64,000 nucleotides of DNA from the NCBI GenBank assembly GCA_016712145.1, contig JADJRO010000001.1, positions 1,054,001-1,118,000 of the forward strand, written 5' to 3'. The stretch's first letter is position 1. Each line of letters starts with the position of its first letter. The stretch is from Saprospiraceae bacterium (lineage in GTDB: Bacteria; Bacteroidota; Bacteroidia; Chitinophagales; Saprospiraceae). The notes under the pieces are model-generated. The model ran no database searches. It was not told where the DNA came from and was given only the letters and a program-made list of their open reading frames with translations. This document shows positions 45,456 through 56,165 of the stretch, piece after piece. The translations under genes were made by a program, and so were the position numbers.

Positions 45456-47949
45456 ATGCATCGAATTTCATATAGTTTTGTTCTGATTCTCTTTCTTTTG
45501 GTTAAACTTTCAGGCCAAATGCACCATCAATTGCATACAGATTGGTTTTTTAGTCCTGGGGACAGCATTCGATGGCTCCCTTGCAACATTCCAGGCAACA
45601 GCTTTACAGCCCTTCTTGAAAATTCAAAAATTCCAAACCCCTACTTCTCTCAAAATGAAGCAACAGTTCAATGGGTAAGTTATAAAGAATGGTGGTTTAA
45701 ATCCTTGATTCAGATTGAACCTGAATTTTTATTAAATGAACATATTTATTTGAATTGCCCAGGTCTGGATACCTATTGTAAAGTATACCTTAACGATCAG
45801 TTTATTGGTAATGCTGAAAATGCGTTCAGGACCTGGAAATTCGATATTAAATCTACATTAAAAGTTGGAACCAATGAATTACTAATTAAAATCCAGTCTG
45901 CTAGTCTTCTTGCAGATTCATTGTACCGTCAGCTTGAAACTAAATTACCTGGAGAAAAACGTGTCATGGTGCGAAAGCCTCAATACCAATTTGGTTGGGA
46001 TTTTGGACCTACCTTAGAAAGTGCAGGAATTACAAAGCCAATTACAATAAATGCATGGCATGAGTATCTATTGGAACATGTTTCCTTGCACACCAAAGAA
46101 ATCGGATCCGGTTATGCGGAATTAAAGCTAGAAATGGATTTTAATTCTGGCATAGATAAACTTCAAAGTTTCGAATTAGAAATTGGAAATCAACTTTTTA
46201 ACTTTGATTGTTCTTCTCAATTTGGACAAAATCATTGTACACAAACTCTGGTCATTAAAAATCCAGAATTATGGTGGCCTAATGGACATGGCGACCAAAA
46301 ACTTTATTCATGCAAATTATCGATTCTTGAAGGGGGTCATAAACGATTGTTGAAGGAATGGAAAACAGGTATCCGTTCGATTACATTAATGAACCAAGCA
46401 GATCAATTCGGATCTTCATTTTATTTTTAGTAAACGGTAAAAGAATCTTTTGTAAAGGTGCTAATTACATACCCCAGGATATTCTGTTTTTAAAAAGTGA
46501 TCACCCCTTGCGCATTATTGATCAAGCTGTGGATTGTAATTTTAACATGTTGCGGATCTGGGGTGGTGGCACTTATGAATCTGAAGCTTTTTACGAAGCA
46601 TGCGATGAAAAAGGGATCATGATCTGGCAAGATTTTATGTTTGCCTGTGGCATGTATCCAGGAGATTCGTCTTATCTTACAAACGTAGCACTGGAAGCAG
46701 AAGAACAAGTAAAACGACTTAGCAGTCATGCTTGCATCGCATTGTGGTGTGGTAATAACGAAAATAACGAAGGATGGAATCGATGGGGATGGCAGTTGTT
46801 AATTTCGCCCAATAATCAAAAACGCATTTGGAATGATTATCAACTTTTATTTAATACTATTTTACCTGATGCTGTAAAAAAGCACAGCAACTTCACGTCT
46901 TATTGGGAGTCATCGCCATTATACGGAAGAGGCGACAAACGATTTACTAACTATGGAGATGCCCATGATTGGGGTCTTTGGCATGATGAAATGCCATTTG
47001 AGCAATTAGAAGATCGAGTCCCACGATTTATGAGTGAATTTGGTTTTCAATCACTCCCTTCACTGGTTACATTAAAAACAATTGCAGATGATAGCGATTT
47101 GCAATTAGAATCAAAAAGCATATTAAACCATCAAAAACATCCCAGAGGAAATAAGCTTATCCGGAAATACATCTCACATGATTTTCCCGAACCAAAAAAT
47201 TTTGAAGAATTAATTTATCTCAATCAAATTTGTCAGGCTGAGGGTATTTGCAAAATTCTTCGAAAACATCGGCTTTCAAAACCATATTGCATGGGTACAT
47301 TGTATTGGCAATTTAATGATTGCTGGCCTGGAATCTCATGGTCAGGAATTGATTATACAGGTCGATACAAAGCCTTGCAACACCTGGTTAAAAAAACTTT
47401 TGAACCCGTACTATTTGTCGCAACACCCATCGAAAATGGCATTTCAATTCATGCACTGTCTGATTTAATTGAAAATGAATCGTATGAATTAGATATGCAT
47501 CTTCAGGATTTTTCAGGTAATTTTATATTTTATGATCATTGGGAAGGTCCTATAATTAATGATAGTTCTCAATTAATCTTAACCATACCACTTGATTTAA
47601 AAAACTTGAATTTACCCAAGATTATTACCTCTTATTAAAATGGAAAAATAAAACGCAAAGCGGAAGCAGTGCATGTTTTTTTGATAGGTTTAAAAATTTA
47701 AATTTATTAGAACCTGCTGTTCAAGTTTTGGATTTTGAAAAAACCAACAACGGATATCGTTTCAATTTACGTGCTAAAAATTTTGCAAAAAGCATCTATT
47801 TAGTTGAGACTAAATCGACACAGTTCTACCCTAACTATTTTGATTTAAACCCTAATGAATTATTAAAGATTGAATGCATTAGCAAGGATCCAAAATTAAA
47901 AAGTCAGGATATTCAATTTTTTTCATTGTACAATTTACTCCGGAATTAA
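45456..47949 (+). CDS. Beta-mannosidase (GH2), two frameshifts
   Basis: About 831-aa glycoside hydrolase family 2 enzyme that removes non-reducing-end beta-mannosyl residues. Signal peptide (residues 1-20), GH2 sandwich domains, then the TIM barrel with acid/base Glu in WCGNNENNEGW (Glu436) and nucleophile Glu in FMSEFGFQSLP (Glu528), and FNDCWPGISWSGIDYTGR. Three frames must be joined: one T is missing in the T5 run at 46424-46428 (restores FYFLVNGKRI) and one base is missing at about 47614-47620 (restores LPKDYYLLLKWK). The ATG at 45456 is used; 45447 TTG is an artefact start. The next gene starts a few bases downstream. Confidence 0.85.
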
Positions 47950-47950
47950 T

Positions 47951-49972
47951 TTGAAATTTATGGAAATGAATGTATTAAAAGAAGGTATTCCAAAAGTTTT
48001 GCCGGATCATCCTGGATACGATCAAACGGTACCGCATGCTCCGAAGCGGAACATCGAACAAACTTTACGACACGATGAAAAACAACTTGCAGTCAGAAAT
48101 GCACTTCGCTATTTTCCCCATCATTTTCATGAAATTTTAGCCCGTGAATTTGCTGAAGAACTTAAAAATTATGGTCGTATTTACATGTATCGATTCCGTC
48201 CAAAATACCCGATGCATGCACGTGCAATCTCTGAATATCCAGCCAAATCCAGTCAGGCTGCTGCAATTATGTTGATGATACAAAATAATTTAGATCCCAA
48301 AGTTGCAAAATATCCACACGAACTTATAACCTATGGTGGCAATGGTTCTGTTTTTCAAAATTGGGCTCAATATAAATTGACCATGTTTTATTTAAGTCAA
48401 ATGACTGATTTTCAAACATTGGTTTTATATTCTGGTCACCCACTTGGGTTATTTCCATCACATCCGGATGCACCTCGCGTAGTAATAACGAATGGGATGA
48501 TGATTCCAAATTATAGTAAAAAAGAAGATTGGAACAAATACAATGCCTTGGGGGTAACTCAATACGGACAAATGACTGCCGGTTCATTTATGTACATTGG
48601 TCCACAAGGGATTGTACATGGAACCACGATTACTTTATTAAACGCAGCAAGACGATTTCAAGCAAATTTGAATAATTTACACGGCCAATTATTTATTACA
48701 TCCGGTTTGGGAGGCATGTCCGGTGCACAATCTTTAGCTGCAGTTATAACCGGGGCGTGTTGTTTGTTGGCAGAAGTCGACCCTGATGCTATAAAACAAC
48801 GATTAGAAGATGGATACATTGATCCAAATAATATTTTTAATTCATTGCCTCCGCTTTTTAAAGCAGCCAAAAATTATAATAATCAGGAAAGGGGCATTGC
48901 TTTGGTGTATGCAGGAAATATCGTCGATTTATGGGAATATGCTGTTCAACATAACATTAAGGTTCATTTAGGTTCAGATCAAACATCTTTACATAATATT
49001 GATGACCTTGGTTATTGCCCGGTTGGTTATAGTTTTGATGAAGCTAAAAAGTTATTACTTCAAGATAAACCCGCATTTTTAAAAGCAGTACAATCCAGTT
49101 TGTGCAGGCAAGTAGATGCCATCAATACCCTTAGTCAAAGAGGCATGTATTTTTGGGATTATGGGAATGCTTTTTTAAAAGAAGCGGGAGCAGCCGGAGC
49201 TAAGGTTTGGAAGGATGCCGATCACATTCAATATCGATATCCCTCTTATGTTGAAGACATCATGGGGCCCTTGTGTTTTGACTATGGCTTTGGACCTTTC
49301 AGGTGGGTATGTTGTTCTGGAACCCTAGAGGATTTGGAGAAAACCGATAAAATTGCAGAACAGGTAATTATTCAGCTTATAGACGTATTGGATGGAAATC
49401 CGAAGCTTCAATACCAGGACAATTTGAAATGGATTCAAAATGCGGGATCCAATTTACCGGTCGTTGGAAGTAAATCGAGAATACTTTATGCAGATGCCCG
49501 GGGACGGATAGCAATTGCCAAAGCGTTTAACAAAGCCATCTCAGAGGGTGTACTGAAAGGAGCGGTGGTTTTAGGAAGAGATCATCATGATGTATCTGGA
49601 ACGGACTCCCCTTTTAGAGAAACATCCAATATTTACGACGGCTCCAAATTTACAGCAGACATGGCCATTCACAATGTAATTGGTGATAGTTTCAGAGGTG
49701 CTACCTGGGTTTCCATCCATAATGGAGGCGGTGTGGGTTGGGGTGAGGTGATAAATGGAGGATTTGGAATGGTCTTAGATGGGAGTAAAACTTGCGATGA
49801 CAAAATCCAGAATATGTTGCACTGGGATGTTAATAATGGAGTTGCAAGACGGGCCTGGGCTAGAAATGAAGGAGCTCTTGAGGCTATCCAAACGGCCATG
49901 CAACAAGAACCCTTATTGCAAGTATTCCTTCCGAATGCAGTTAAAGACGGCGACTTAGAAAATTTATTTTAA
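47951..49972 (+). CDS. hutU: Urocanate hydratase
   Basis: Converts urocanate to imidazolonepropionate in histidine degradation using tightly bound NAD. The 673-aa product is the longer form usual in Bacteroidota and begins KFMEMNVLKEGIPKVLPDHP. Motifs: GQMTAGSFMYIGPQGIVHGT, the NAD loop TSGLGGMSGAQSLA, and GFGPFRWVCCSGTLEDL with the catalytic cysteine. The in-frame ATG at 47960 may equally be the start. No other hut genes are in the window. Confidence 0.95.
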   Translation: MKFMEMNVLKEGIPKVLPDHPGYDQTVPHAPKRNIEQTLRHDEKQLAVRNALRYFPHHFHEILAREFAEELKNYGRIYMYRFRPKYPMHARAISEYPAKSSQAAAIMLMIQNNLDPKVAKYPHELITYGGNGSVFQNWAQYKLTMFYLSQMTDFQTLVLYSGHPLGLFPSHPDAPRVVITNGMMIPNYSKKEDWNKYNALGVTQYGQMTAGSFMYIGPQGIVHGTTITLLNAARRFQANLNNLHGQLFITSGLGGMSGAQSLAAVITGACCLLAEVDPDAIKQRLEDGYIDPNNIFNSLPPLFKAAKNYNNQERGIALVYAGNIVDLWEYAVQHNIKVHLGSDQTSLHNIDDLGYCPVGYSFDEAKKLLLQDKPAFLKAVQSSLCRQVDAINTLSQRGMYFWDYGNAFLKEAGAAGAKVWKDADHIQYRYPSYVEDIMGPLCFDYGFGPFRWVCCSGTLEDLEKTDKIAEQVIIQLIDVLDGNPKLQYQDNLKWIQNAGSNLPVVGSKSRILYADARGRIAIAKAFNKAISEGVLKGAVVLGRDHHDVSGTDSPFRETSNIYDGSKFTADMAIHNVIGDSFRGATWVSIHNGGGVGWGEVINGGFGMVLDGSKTCDDKIQNMLHWDVNNGVARRAWARNEGALEAIQTAMQQEPLLQVFLPNAVKDGDLENLF

Positions 49973-50027
49973 TTTAGCCCAATATTCTACAAACTTTAAT
50001 ATCTTTCGTGCCTTAAACTCAAAATGT

Positions 50028-50429
50028 ATGATGAATGAAACGGTCCAGGAAATTATGGTTCGGGACGTAATATGTGTAAATCCAACAGACACACTTCAGA
50101 AGGTCAAAGAATTACTGATCAACAACCGGATTCACCACGTACCTGTGGTTGAAAATGATATGAAGTTGGTTGGTATTGTTACTACCTATGATCTTTTTAA
50201 ATTAGCTGTGGATCATAAAGATTATCCAACAACAAAAGTTGGAAATGTAATGACCAAAATACTTGCAACCATAGAATCTACTGATAAAGTAGGGACTGCG
50301 GCAGAGGTATTTATGGAGCATTTATTTCACGCATTGCCTGTTGTAGATAATGGAAGACTGGTAGGCATCGTGACTTCTTTTGATGTATTACGCTACGAAT
50401 ACAACAAAGAATATCCAAAGAGATTTTAA
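50028..50429 (+). CDS. Two-CBS-domain protein
   Basis: A 133-aa cytosolic protein consisting only of a CBS pair. First repeat about residues 8-65 (VRDVICVNPTDTLQKVKELL, HHVPVVENDMKLVGIVTTYD) and second about 75-130 (VMTKILATIESTDKVGTAAE, HALPVVDNGRLVGIVTSFDV). CBS pairs bind adenosyl ligands and regulate partners; the partner here is unknown. It is 55 bases after hutU on the same strand, but no functional link is evident. Confidence 0.85.
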   Translation: MMNETVQEIMVRDVICVNPTDTLQKVKELLINNRIHHVPVVENDMKLVGIVTTYDLFKLAVDHKDYPTTKVGNVMTKILATIESTDKVGTAAEVFMEHLFHALPVVDNGRLVGIVTSFDVLRYEYNKEYPKRF

Positions 50430-50490
50430 TTTGCATTTATAGTATGAAGCCTAAATTTAGACTTCAATATGTATTCTGATCAAGCTTAAC

Positions 50491-51273
50491 ATGTCTATTG
50501 CACCGGTATTTTTATATGTTTTTTTTGGAATTCTGGTAATTTGCTCCCTCGTTGCTTTGTGGATTGTTGCCAGTAAGTACCGTATGGAAGCACGGGATGC
50601 CATTCGTGACAAAAATGAGTTACGTATAATTTACGATCAATTGCGTAAAGAAAAATTTGATCTTGATGAAAAAATTCTCCAAACGCTTGAGCAAGAAAGA
50701 ACTTATAAAGTTGCTTATGAAGACTGGAAATCCAAATATGTCATATTAGAAGAAAAATACCTCGAAGCAAAGCGTAAATTCGATGATCCCTCGATAATTA
50801 GTGATTTTGAACAAACAAATCAAGCGCTCAAGCTTACTCAAAATTTAAACCAGGAATTAGAACTGAAAGTATTTGAGCTTGAGCAACAGATCTTGCGTTT
50901 AAAAACAAATTCGAAATTGTCAGAATCAGAATCCGGAGATTCCAAAATTGTGGCTGATCTTAAATCCATTTTAGATCAACATCTAATGATTATAAGCAAT
51001 ATTATCGGTGACGAAAAAATGGAGCAATATACTTTGAAGGCCCAACCTTCGGACCCATTGCATTTAATTAAAGGAATCGATGAAGATGTTGCAAGTCGAT
51101 TAATCTCAAAAGGAATTCGCAGTTTTGATCAAATAAAAAACACATCTAAAAAGGATTTAAGAAAATGGATGGTAGAATTTGATGAAATTGATGATAAACT
51201 AATTGAATCTTGGCCATATCAGGCAGAGGCAATACTTAATGTAACAAATGAGCAAACTGTTCGTAAATTATAA
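50491..51273 (+). CDS. Membrane-anchored coiled-coil protein with a C-terminal helix-hairpin-helix
   Basis: A 260-aa protein: one N-terminal membrane segment (about 7-28), a long helical region with heptad-like pattern (about 32-150; KLTQNLNQELELKVFELEQQ), and a C-terminal HhH-like domain (HLIKGIDEDVASRLISKGI, then SFDQIKNTSKKDLRKWM). This type of domain is seen in DNA-binding and in tail-end protein contexts; the function here is unknown. It converges with the ABC operon with five bases between the stop codons. Confidence 0.55.
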   Translation: MSIAPVFLYVFFGILVICSLVALWIVASKYRMEARDAIRDKNELRIIYDQLRKEKFDLDEKILQTLEQERTYKVAYEDWKSKYVILEEKYLEAKRKFDDPSIISDFEQTNQALKLTQNLNQELELKVFELEQQILRLKTNSKLSESESGDSKIVADLKSILDQHLMIISNIIGDEKMEQYTLKAQPSDPLHLIKGIDEDVASRLISKGIRSFDQIKNTSKKDLRKWMVEFDEIDDKLIESWPYQAEAILNVTNEQTVRKL

Positions 51274-51278
51274 CATCC

Positions 51279-52397
51279 TCAACTTCTTTTTCGATAGTTC
51301 CATACAGCCCAAGGTATTATAACGGTTGCCATCCCAAGTATAGCTATTATATGGGGTAAAATATCTTTTAATCCACTACCCTTCATGATGACCAGTCGCA
51401 TGACTTGTACGAAATATGCAATGGGATTAATTTTAGTTATCCATTGAGCCCAAAGAGGCATGCTGTCAATTGAGGTATAAAGACCGCTCAATAATATAAA
51501 TACCATCATTACAAAAAATGAAATCAACATTGCCTGTTGTTGAGTGTTTGCATAGGTAGAGATCAAAAGCCCCAAACCTAAAATGCAAAGTAAATAAGCA
51601 GAAGAAAACAAATAAATTGATCCCACGTTACCAACCGGCACAATGCCATAAATTAATCGCGCTACTAATAAACCAAGGGTCAATACCACTTGTCCCATAA
51701 TCCAAAAAGGAATTAACTTCCCAATAATAAAATGGTACTTCTTTATGGGTGAAACATTTATTTGCTCGATCGTTCCCAGTTCTTTTTCACGAACAAGATT
51801 TAAAGCAGACATATTTGCACCAACCATTGTCAGCAGAATAACCAAAATTCCAGGAACCATAAAATGCTTATAATTCATCATTGGATTATACCAATATGAA
51901 TGTTCAATTTTTATAATAGGAACTGGATTAAATTTAGGAAATTGAATCCAGTTCAATCTAATTTCACGATTAAAATCGCGAAGGATAGCCAACAAATATT
52001 GTGCTCCCAAACTAGCCCGTTGTCCATTGACTGCATTTACTGATGCTGAAAGAATTGCTTCATTTTCCCGTATCAGTATCTTTTCAAATCCAGAAGGAAT
52101 TTCTAATATAATATCTACATTATCATGTTCCATTCGTTCCAATCCTTCATTATAGGAATCAACATAAGAATTTAATTTAAAATATCCGGATGCAGTAACT
52201 TTTTGAATCATTTCGCGAACGTACGTTGAATGATCGTGATCAACTACACACAGTTGTATATTTCTAACTTCATAATTCGCTGCCAATGGTAACAGTATCA
52301 ATTGGATCACAGGCATCACCAACAACATTCTGATGTTGGTTTTTTCACGAAAAAACTGACTGAATTCCTTTTGTATGATGAACTTTATGGTTCGCAT
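51279..52397 (-). CDS. ABC-2 type permease (YhhJ/YbhR-like)
   Basis: A 372-aa ABC-2 transporter permease: an N-terminal membrane segment with RMLLVMPVIQLILLP, a periplasmic domain of about 150 residues and then five membrane segments (about 175-365), with EKELGTIEQINVSPIKKYHFI as the cytoplasmic coupling region. It is the last gene of the six-gene export operon and pairs with the upstream permease (52401-53513) to form the transporter channel. Confidence 0.88.
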   Translation of the reverse strand: MRTIKFIIQKEFSQFFREKTNIRMLLVMPVIQLILLPLAANYEVRNIQLCVVDHDHSTYVREMIQKVTASGYFKLNSYVDSYNEGLERMEHDNVDIILEIPSGFEKILIRENEAILSASVNAVNGQRASLGAQYLLAILRDFNREIRLNWIQFPKFNPVPIIKIEHSYWYNPMMNYKHFMVPGILVILLTMVGANMSALNLVREKELGTIEQINVSPIKKYHFIIGKLIPFWIMGQVVLTLGLLVARLIYGIVPVGNVGSIYLFSSAYLLCILGLGLLISTYANTQQQAMLISFFVMMVFILLSGLYTSIDSMPLWAQWITKINPIAYFVQVMRLVIMKGSGLKDILPHIIAILGMATVIIPWAVWNYRKRS

Positions 52398-52400
52398 TAA

Positions 52401-53513
52401 TTAAAGGGCTAATCGCTTATCAAATTTTCGAATGCTAATTATAAAGAGAAGGCAGGTCATTCCAAATAATATCAACGTCTCTTTCCAAATAGCTGAAAAA
52501 CCAAGACCCTTTATCATAATCGCCTTTACAATATTAAAAAACCATTTTGAAGGAATTATATTTGAAAGCATTTGTAATGGTATTGGCATGTTATCTACTG
52601 GAAACATAAATCCACTAAACATCAATGTTGGCATAAATAATCCCACCAACGTGCCAAACATAGCCGCTGTTTGAGTAGCTGCAACTGAAGAAACAAACAT
52701 ACCTAATGACAGTGAGGTAATAATAAAAAGGATTCCTTCAGCCAATAATAAAAACAGATTTCCCTTTACAGGAACTCCTAAAACAAAATAACTCAATAGC
52801 AATATACTACAGATATTAATAAATGACAATACAAGGTAAGGAATGGTTTTAGAAATAATCACCAAAGCTGGTCTTAGAGGGGAAACGAGCAACACTTCCA
52901 TGGTTCCCATTTCTTTCTCTCGGACGATCGCAATAGAGGTCATTAATGAACAGATCAATAAAAGCACCATAGCCATAACTCCAGGCACAAAATTATATGC
53001 CGCTTTTAACTGAGGGTTATAGATCATTCTCACCTCAGGCTTTATTGTATAAGGCAATTTATTGAGTGCAATCAATTCATTTTGATAATCACCAATTATT
53101 GAACTCATGTAATTAACCAGGGTAGTTCCCACATTTGGATCAGAAGCATCTGAAATCAATTGGATACGAACATCATTCTGATGATGTAAGTCATTACTCA
53201 ACGAGCTAGGAAAAACTACTACAAGCCGAATAAGCCCTTGTTTAAAAACAGGATCAATTTCAGAATCGCTGTGGAGCACATGTACTATTTCAAAATATTT
53301 ACTAGCCTCAATACGCTCAATCAATTTATGGCTTACATCGTCAGTTGCATGATCCAGTATTGCTATTTTGGAGTTTTTTACTTCATTAGAAAGAGCAAAT
53401 CCAAAAATCAAAATCTGAGCGATAGGCATTCCAAATAAAATCAATAAGGTCCGTCGATCTCTTAAGATGTGAAGCCATTCCTTATTTACAAATATCCAAA
53501 ACTGCTTCATCAT
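52401..53513 (-). CDS. ABC-2 type permease (YbhS-like)
   Basis: A 370-aa permease with the same layout as its neighbour: N-terminal membrane segment (LILFGMPIAQILIFGFALSN), periplasmic domain, five C-terminal membrane segments, and coupling sequence EKEMGTMEVLLVSPLRP. It overlaps the ATPase gene upstream by four bases and is followed three bases later by the second permease. Confidence 0.88.
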   Translation of the reverse strand: MMKQFWIFVNKEWLHILRDRRTLLILFGMPIAQILIFGFALSNEVKNSKIAILDHATDDVSHKLIERIEASKYFEIVHVLHSDSEIDPVFKQGLIRLVVVFPSSLSNDLHHQNDVRIQLISDASDPNVGTTLVNYMSSIIGDYQNELIALNKLPYTIKPEVRMIYNPQLKAAYNFVPGVMAMVLLLICSLMTSIAIVREKEMGTMEVLLVSPLRPALVIISKTIPYLVLSFINICSILLLSYFVLGVPVKGNLFLLLAEGILFIITSLSLGMFVSSVAATQTAAMFGTLVGLFMPTLMFSGFMFPVDNMPIPLQMLSNIIPSKWFFNIVKAIMIKGLGFSAIWKETLILFGMTCLLFIISIRKFDKRLAL

Positions 53514-54256
53514 ACTTCAATGCGACTAGATTTTCTTGCGAGACTTAAAAAAACGGCCTCCATATTGGGTGCGCCGATCTGTTGTCTCAATTCTAATGGG
53601 GCACCCAATGCTTCTATTTTTCCATCAACCATGATTGATACCCGGTTGCAATACTCGGCTTCGTCCATATAATGCGTAGTGACAAATATGGTTGTACCTC
53701 TATGAGAAGCTTCCATAATTAGCTCCCAAAATTCACGTCGTGTAATTGGATCCACCCCACCGGTCGGTTCATCCAAAAAAACAAGTGGTGGATTATGTAA
53801 AATTGAAATTGAAAATGCCAGTTTTTGTTTCCAGCCAAGCGGAAGCGATTTTACCAATACATTTCTTTCATTTATCAGATTCAAGATATTTAAGATATCA
53901 TCTGCCTTTGAATTAATTTCTTTCGAGCGCAACCCATAAATTCCTCCGTAAAAACGCATGTTCTCAAAAACAGTCAAGTCTTCATAGAGCGAAAACCGTT
54001 GACTCATGTAGCCAATATTTTTTTTAATCTGCTCAGCCTGTGTCTTTACATCAAAACCAATAACTTTTGCTTCCCCCGAACTTGGATTTAATAACCCAGA
54101 TAACATTTTAATCGCAGTAGTTTTCCCTGCTCCGTTTGCCCCTAAAAATCCAAATATTTCACCTTGCTTTACATTAAAGCTGATATTATCAACTGCTGTA
54201 AATGCCGCAAATCTTTTAGTTAGATTTGTAACTTCGATCAAATAATTTTCAGGCAC
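53510..54256 (-). CDS. ABC transporter ATP-binding protein (second of two)
   Basis: A 248-aa nucleotide-binding domain. Walker A GANGAGKTTAIKML, signature LPLGWKQKLAFSISI (a weak form of LSGGQ), Walker B LVFLDEPTGGVD, and switch His in VTTHYMDEAEYCNR. It overlaps the first ATPase gene by eight bases. Together they appear to be a YbhF-like dual ATPase split in two genes. Confidence 0.92.
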   Translation of the reverse strand: MPENYLIEVTNLTKRFAAFTAVDNISFNVKQGEIFGFLGANGAGKTTAIKMLSGLLNPSSGEAKVIGFDVKTQAEQIKKNIGYMSQRFSLYEDLTVFENMRFYGGIYGLRSKEINSKADDILNILNLINERNVLVKSLPLGWKQKLAFSISILHNPPLVFLDEPTGGVDPITRREFWELIMEASHRGTTIFVTTHYMDEAEYCNRVSIMVDGKIEALGAPLELRQQIGAPNMEAVFLSLARKSSRIEV

Positions 54257-55175
54257 TCTTTTTCATTAAATACATAAAACAATCTTCAATTCCTGCCTTT
54301 ATTTGAAATATTTCAATGAGTTCGTGCTGCTTTGAAATCAGATAGGTCTTACAAGAAGCTATTTCATCTGTTAGATTTTTAAAAACTACATGACAACTAT
54401 CTCCAAAAGCATAGCAAGAATAAACGAATGGCCAAGATTTTAAGTCTTGAATTAGACGATACATATCCTTTGTCCGAACACCAAATAATTTTTGATCAAA
54501 ATCATCTACAATGTTTGCAGGCTTATCAACCTTAAATAAGCTTCCATCTAAAATCAATGCAACCCGATCGCATAAAGCAGCTTCATCCATGTAGGGCGTC
54601 GAAACCAATATAGTAATCTCGTTAGTTTGTAATTCTTTAAGCATGTCCCAAAATTCCTTTCTCGAAACAGCATCAACGCCTGTAGTAGGCTCATCAAGAA
54701 ATAAAACTGAAGGCCTATGAATCAGCGCACAAGACAAAGCCAGTTTTTGTTTCATGCCACCAGAAAGCTGGCCGGCTCTGCGGTGTTTAAAAGGTTCAAT
54801 CTGTTGGTAAATTGATTTTATTAAAGAATAATTTTCGCTAATGGTGGTATTAAACACCGAAGCAAAAAATTGTAAATTTTCTTCTACTGTTAAATCCTGA
54901 TATAATGAAAACCGACCCGGCATATACCCAATTCGTTTTCGAATTTTTTCAAAATCGTCTACTATATTTAAGCCATCAACATAACCCGTCCCTTTATCAG
55001 CCAAGAGCAAGGTATTTAAAATACGAATCAGACTTGATTTTCCTGATCCATCAGGCCCAATCAAGCCAAATAATTCAGCTTTTGAAATTTGCAAATTAAT
55101 ATCTCGAAGTGCATTAACCTCCTCCCTTTTAAACCGGTATGATTTTGAAATGCCAATCGCTTCAATTGCAGTCAT
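54249..55175 (-). CDS. ABC transporter ATP-binding protein (first of two)
   Basis: A 308-aa nucleotide-binding domain with C-terminal extension (about residues 225-308). Walker A GPDGSGKSSLIRIL (the Asp variant seen in YbhF), signature RAGQLSGGMKQKLALSCALI, Walker B SVLFLDEPTTGVD; the switch region reads STPYMDEA, with Pro in place of the usual switch His, so ATP hydrolysis at this site may be impaired. Confidence 0.92.
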   Translation of the reverse strand: MTAIEAIGISKSYRFKREEVNALRDINLQISKAELFGLIGPDGSGKSSLIRILNTLLLADKGTGYVDGLNIVDDFEKIRKRIGYMPGRFSLYQDLTVEENLQFFASVFNTTISENYSLIKSIYQQIEPFKHRRAGQLSGGMKQKLALSCALIHRPSVLFLDEPTTGVDAVSRKEFWDMLKELQTNEITILVSTPYMDEAALCDRVALILDGSLFKVDKPANIVDDFDQKLFGVRTKDMYRLIQDLKSWPFVYSCYAFGDSCHVVFKNLTDEIASCKTYLISKQHELIEIFQIKAGIEDCFMYLMKKSA

Positions 55176-55178
55176 CTT

Positions 55179-56165
55179 TTAATTAAATTTCACTTCACCA
55201 TACATACCTAATTTGAGGTATCCATCATTTTTAACACGAATTTTAACAGCATATACCAAATTGGCCCTTTCATCCTTGGTTTGAATGGTTTTTGGTGTAA
55301 ATTCAGCTTTGTCACTGATATAACTTACTATTCCAGGAAATTCTTTAATAGCAGAAGCCGCATCGTCAACATATACTTTAACCTCTTGATTTAATTTTAT
55401 TTGAGTCAATTGACTTCCCGTGATATATGCTCTTAAATAAAGTTCATCGAGATTTGCCAGTTTATATATTGCTTTTCCAATGGTGACAACTTCTCCCTCA
55501 TGAATATACTTAGTCAATAGCGTACCTTTGATTGGATTTCTAATTAGCGCTTTTTTCAAATAGTCATCTGCCATTGCCTTCCTTTTTTCAAGTGGTTCCT
55601 TCTCACTGGTTATTGCACGATTTTGAATCTGAACCAAGTCTTTCTGTGATCGAATTTGCTGTTTAATTAATGAAACTTGACTCTGAGCGGTTTTAATCTG
55701 TTGTTCCAATATAGCAATTTGCGAAGTTAAATCATCCAATTGCTTTCCAGGTGCTGCATCTGCCTTAACGAGTTTTTCTAGTCTGATTTTTTCATACAAA
55801 GCATTTTTCAATTGCAATTGCAATACTTTTATTTGTTCTTCTTGCGATTCCATTTGAGATTGCAAAATTTGCACCTGAGGAACAGCGGATAAGGTTTTAT
55901 TATCCATTGCTTTAATAGATGAAGCAATTTGCTCACTTTGCAATTCATATTGAATCGGGTCAATTTTTCCAACCACAGAATCCTTTTGCAATTCAGAACC
56001 TTCTTCAACTTTAAATTCAATGACTTTGCCGATCACTTCAGATGATACAATAATTTCATCTGATTCAAATACTCCGGAGGCATCTCTTTGCATACCATTA
56101 TGATTGCAAGCTTGCAACAAGCTGACCAGAAGAATTATTGAGAATTTAGTACCGTACTGCTTCAT
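55179..56165 (-). CDS. HlyD-family periplasmic adaptor lipoprotein
   Basis: A 328-aa membrane-fusion protein linking inner-membrane permeases to TolC. Lipobox SLLQACN (Cys about 20) follows the signal sequence. The biotinyl-lipoyl domain (VIGKVIEFKVEEGSELQKD) is split by a helical hairpin (about 85-190), and the beta-barrel part has AYITGSQLTQIKLNQEVKVY. It is between the TolC gene (four-base overlap) and the first ATPase gene. Confidence 0.88.
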   Translation of the reverse strand: MKQYGTKFSIILLVSLLQACNHNGMQRDASGVFESDEIIVSSEVIGKVIEFKVEEGSELQKDSVVGKIDPIQYELQSEQIASSIKAMDNKTLSAVPQVQILQSQMESQEEQIKVLQLQLKNALYEKIRLEKLVKADAAPGKQLDDLTSQIAILEQQIKTAQSQVSLIKQQIRSQKDLVQIQNRAITSEKEPLEKRKAMADDYLKKALIRNPIKGTLLTKYIHEGEVVTIGKAIYKLANLDELYLRAYITGSQLTQIKLNQEVKVYVDDAASAIKEFPGIVSYISDKAEFTPKTIQTKDERANLVYAVKIRVKNDGYLKLGMYGEVKFN

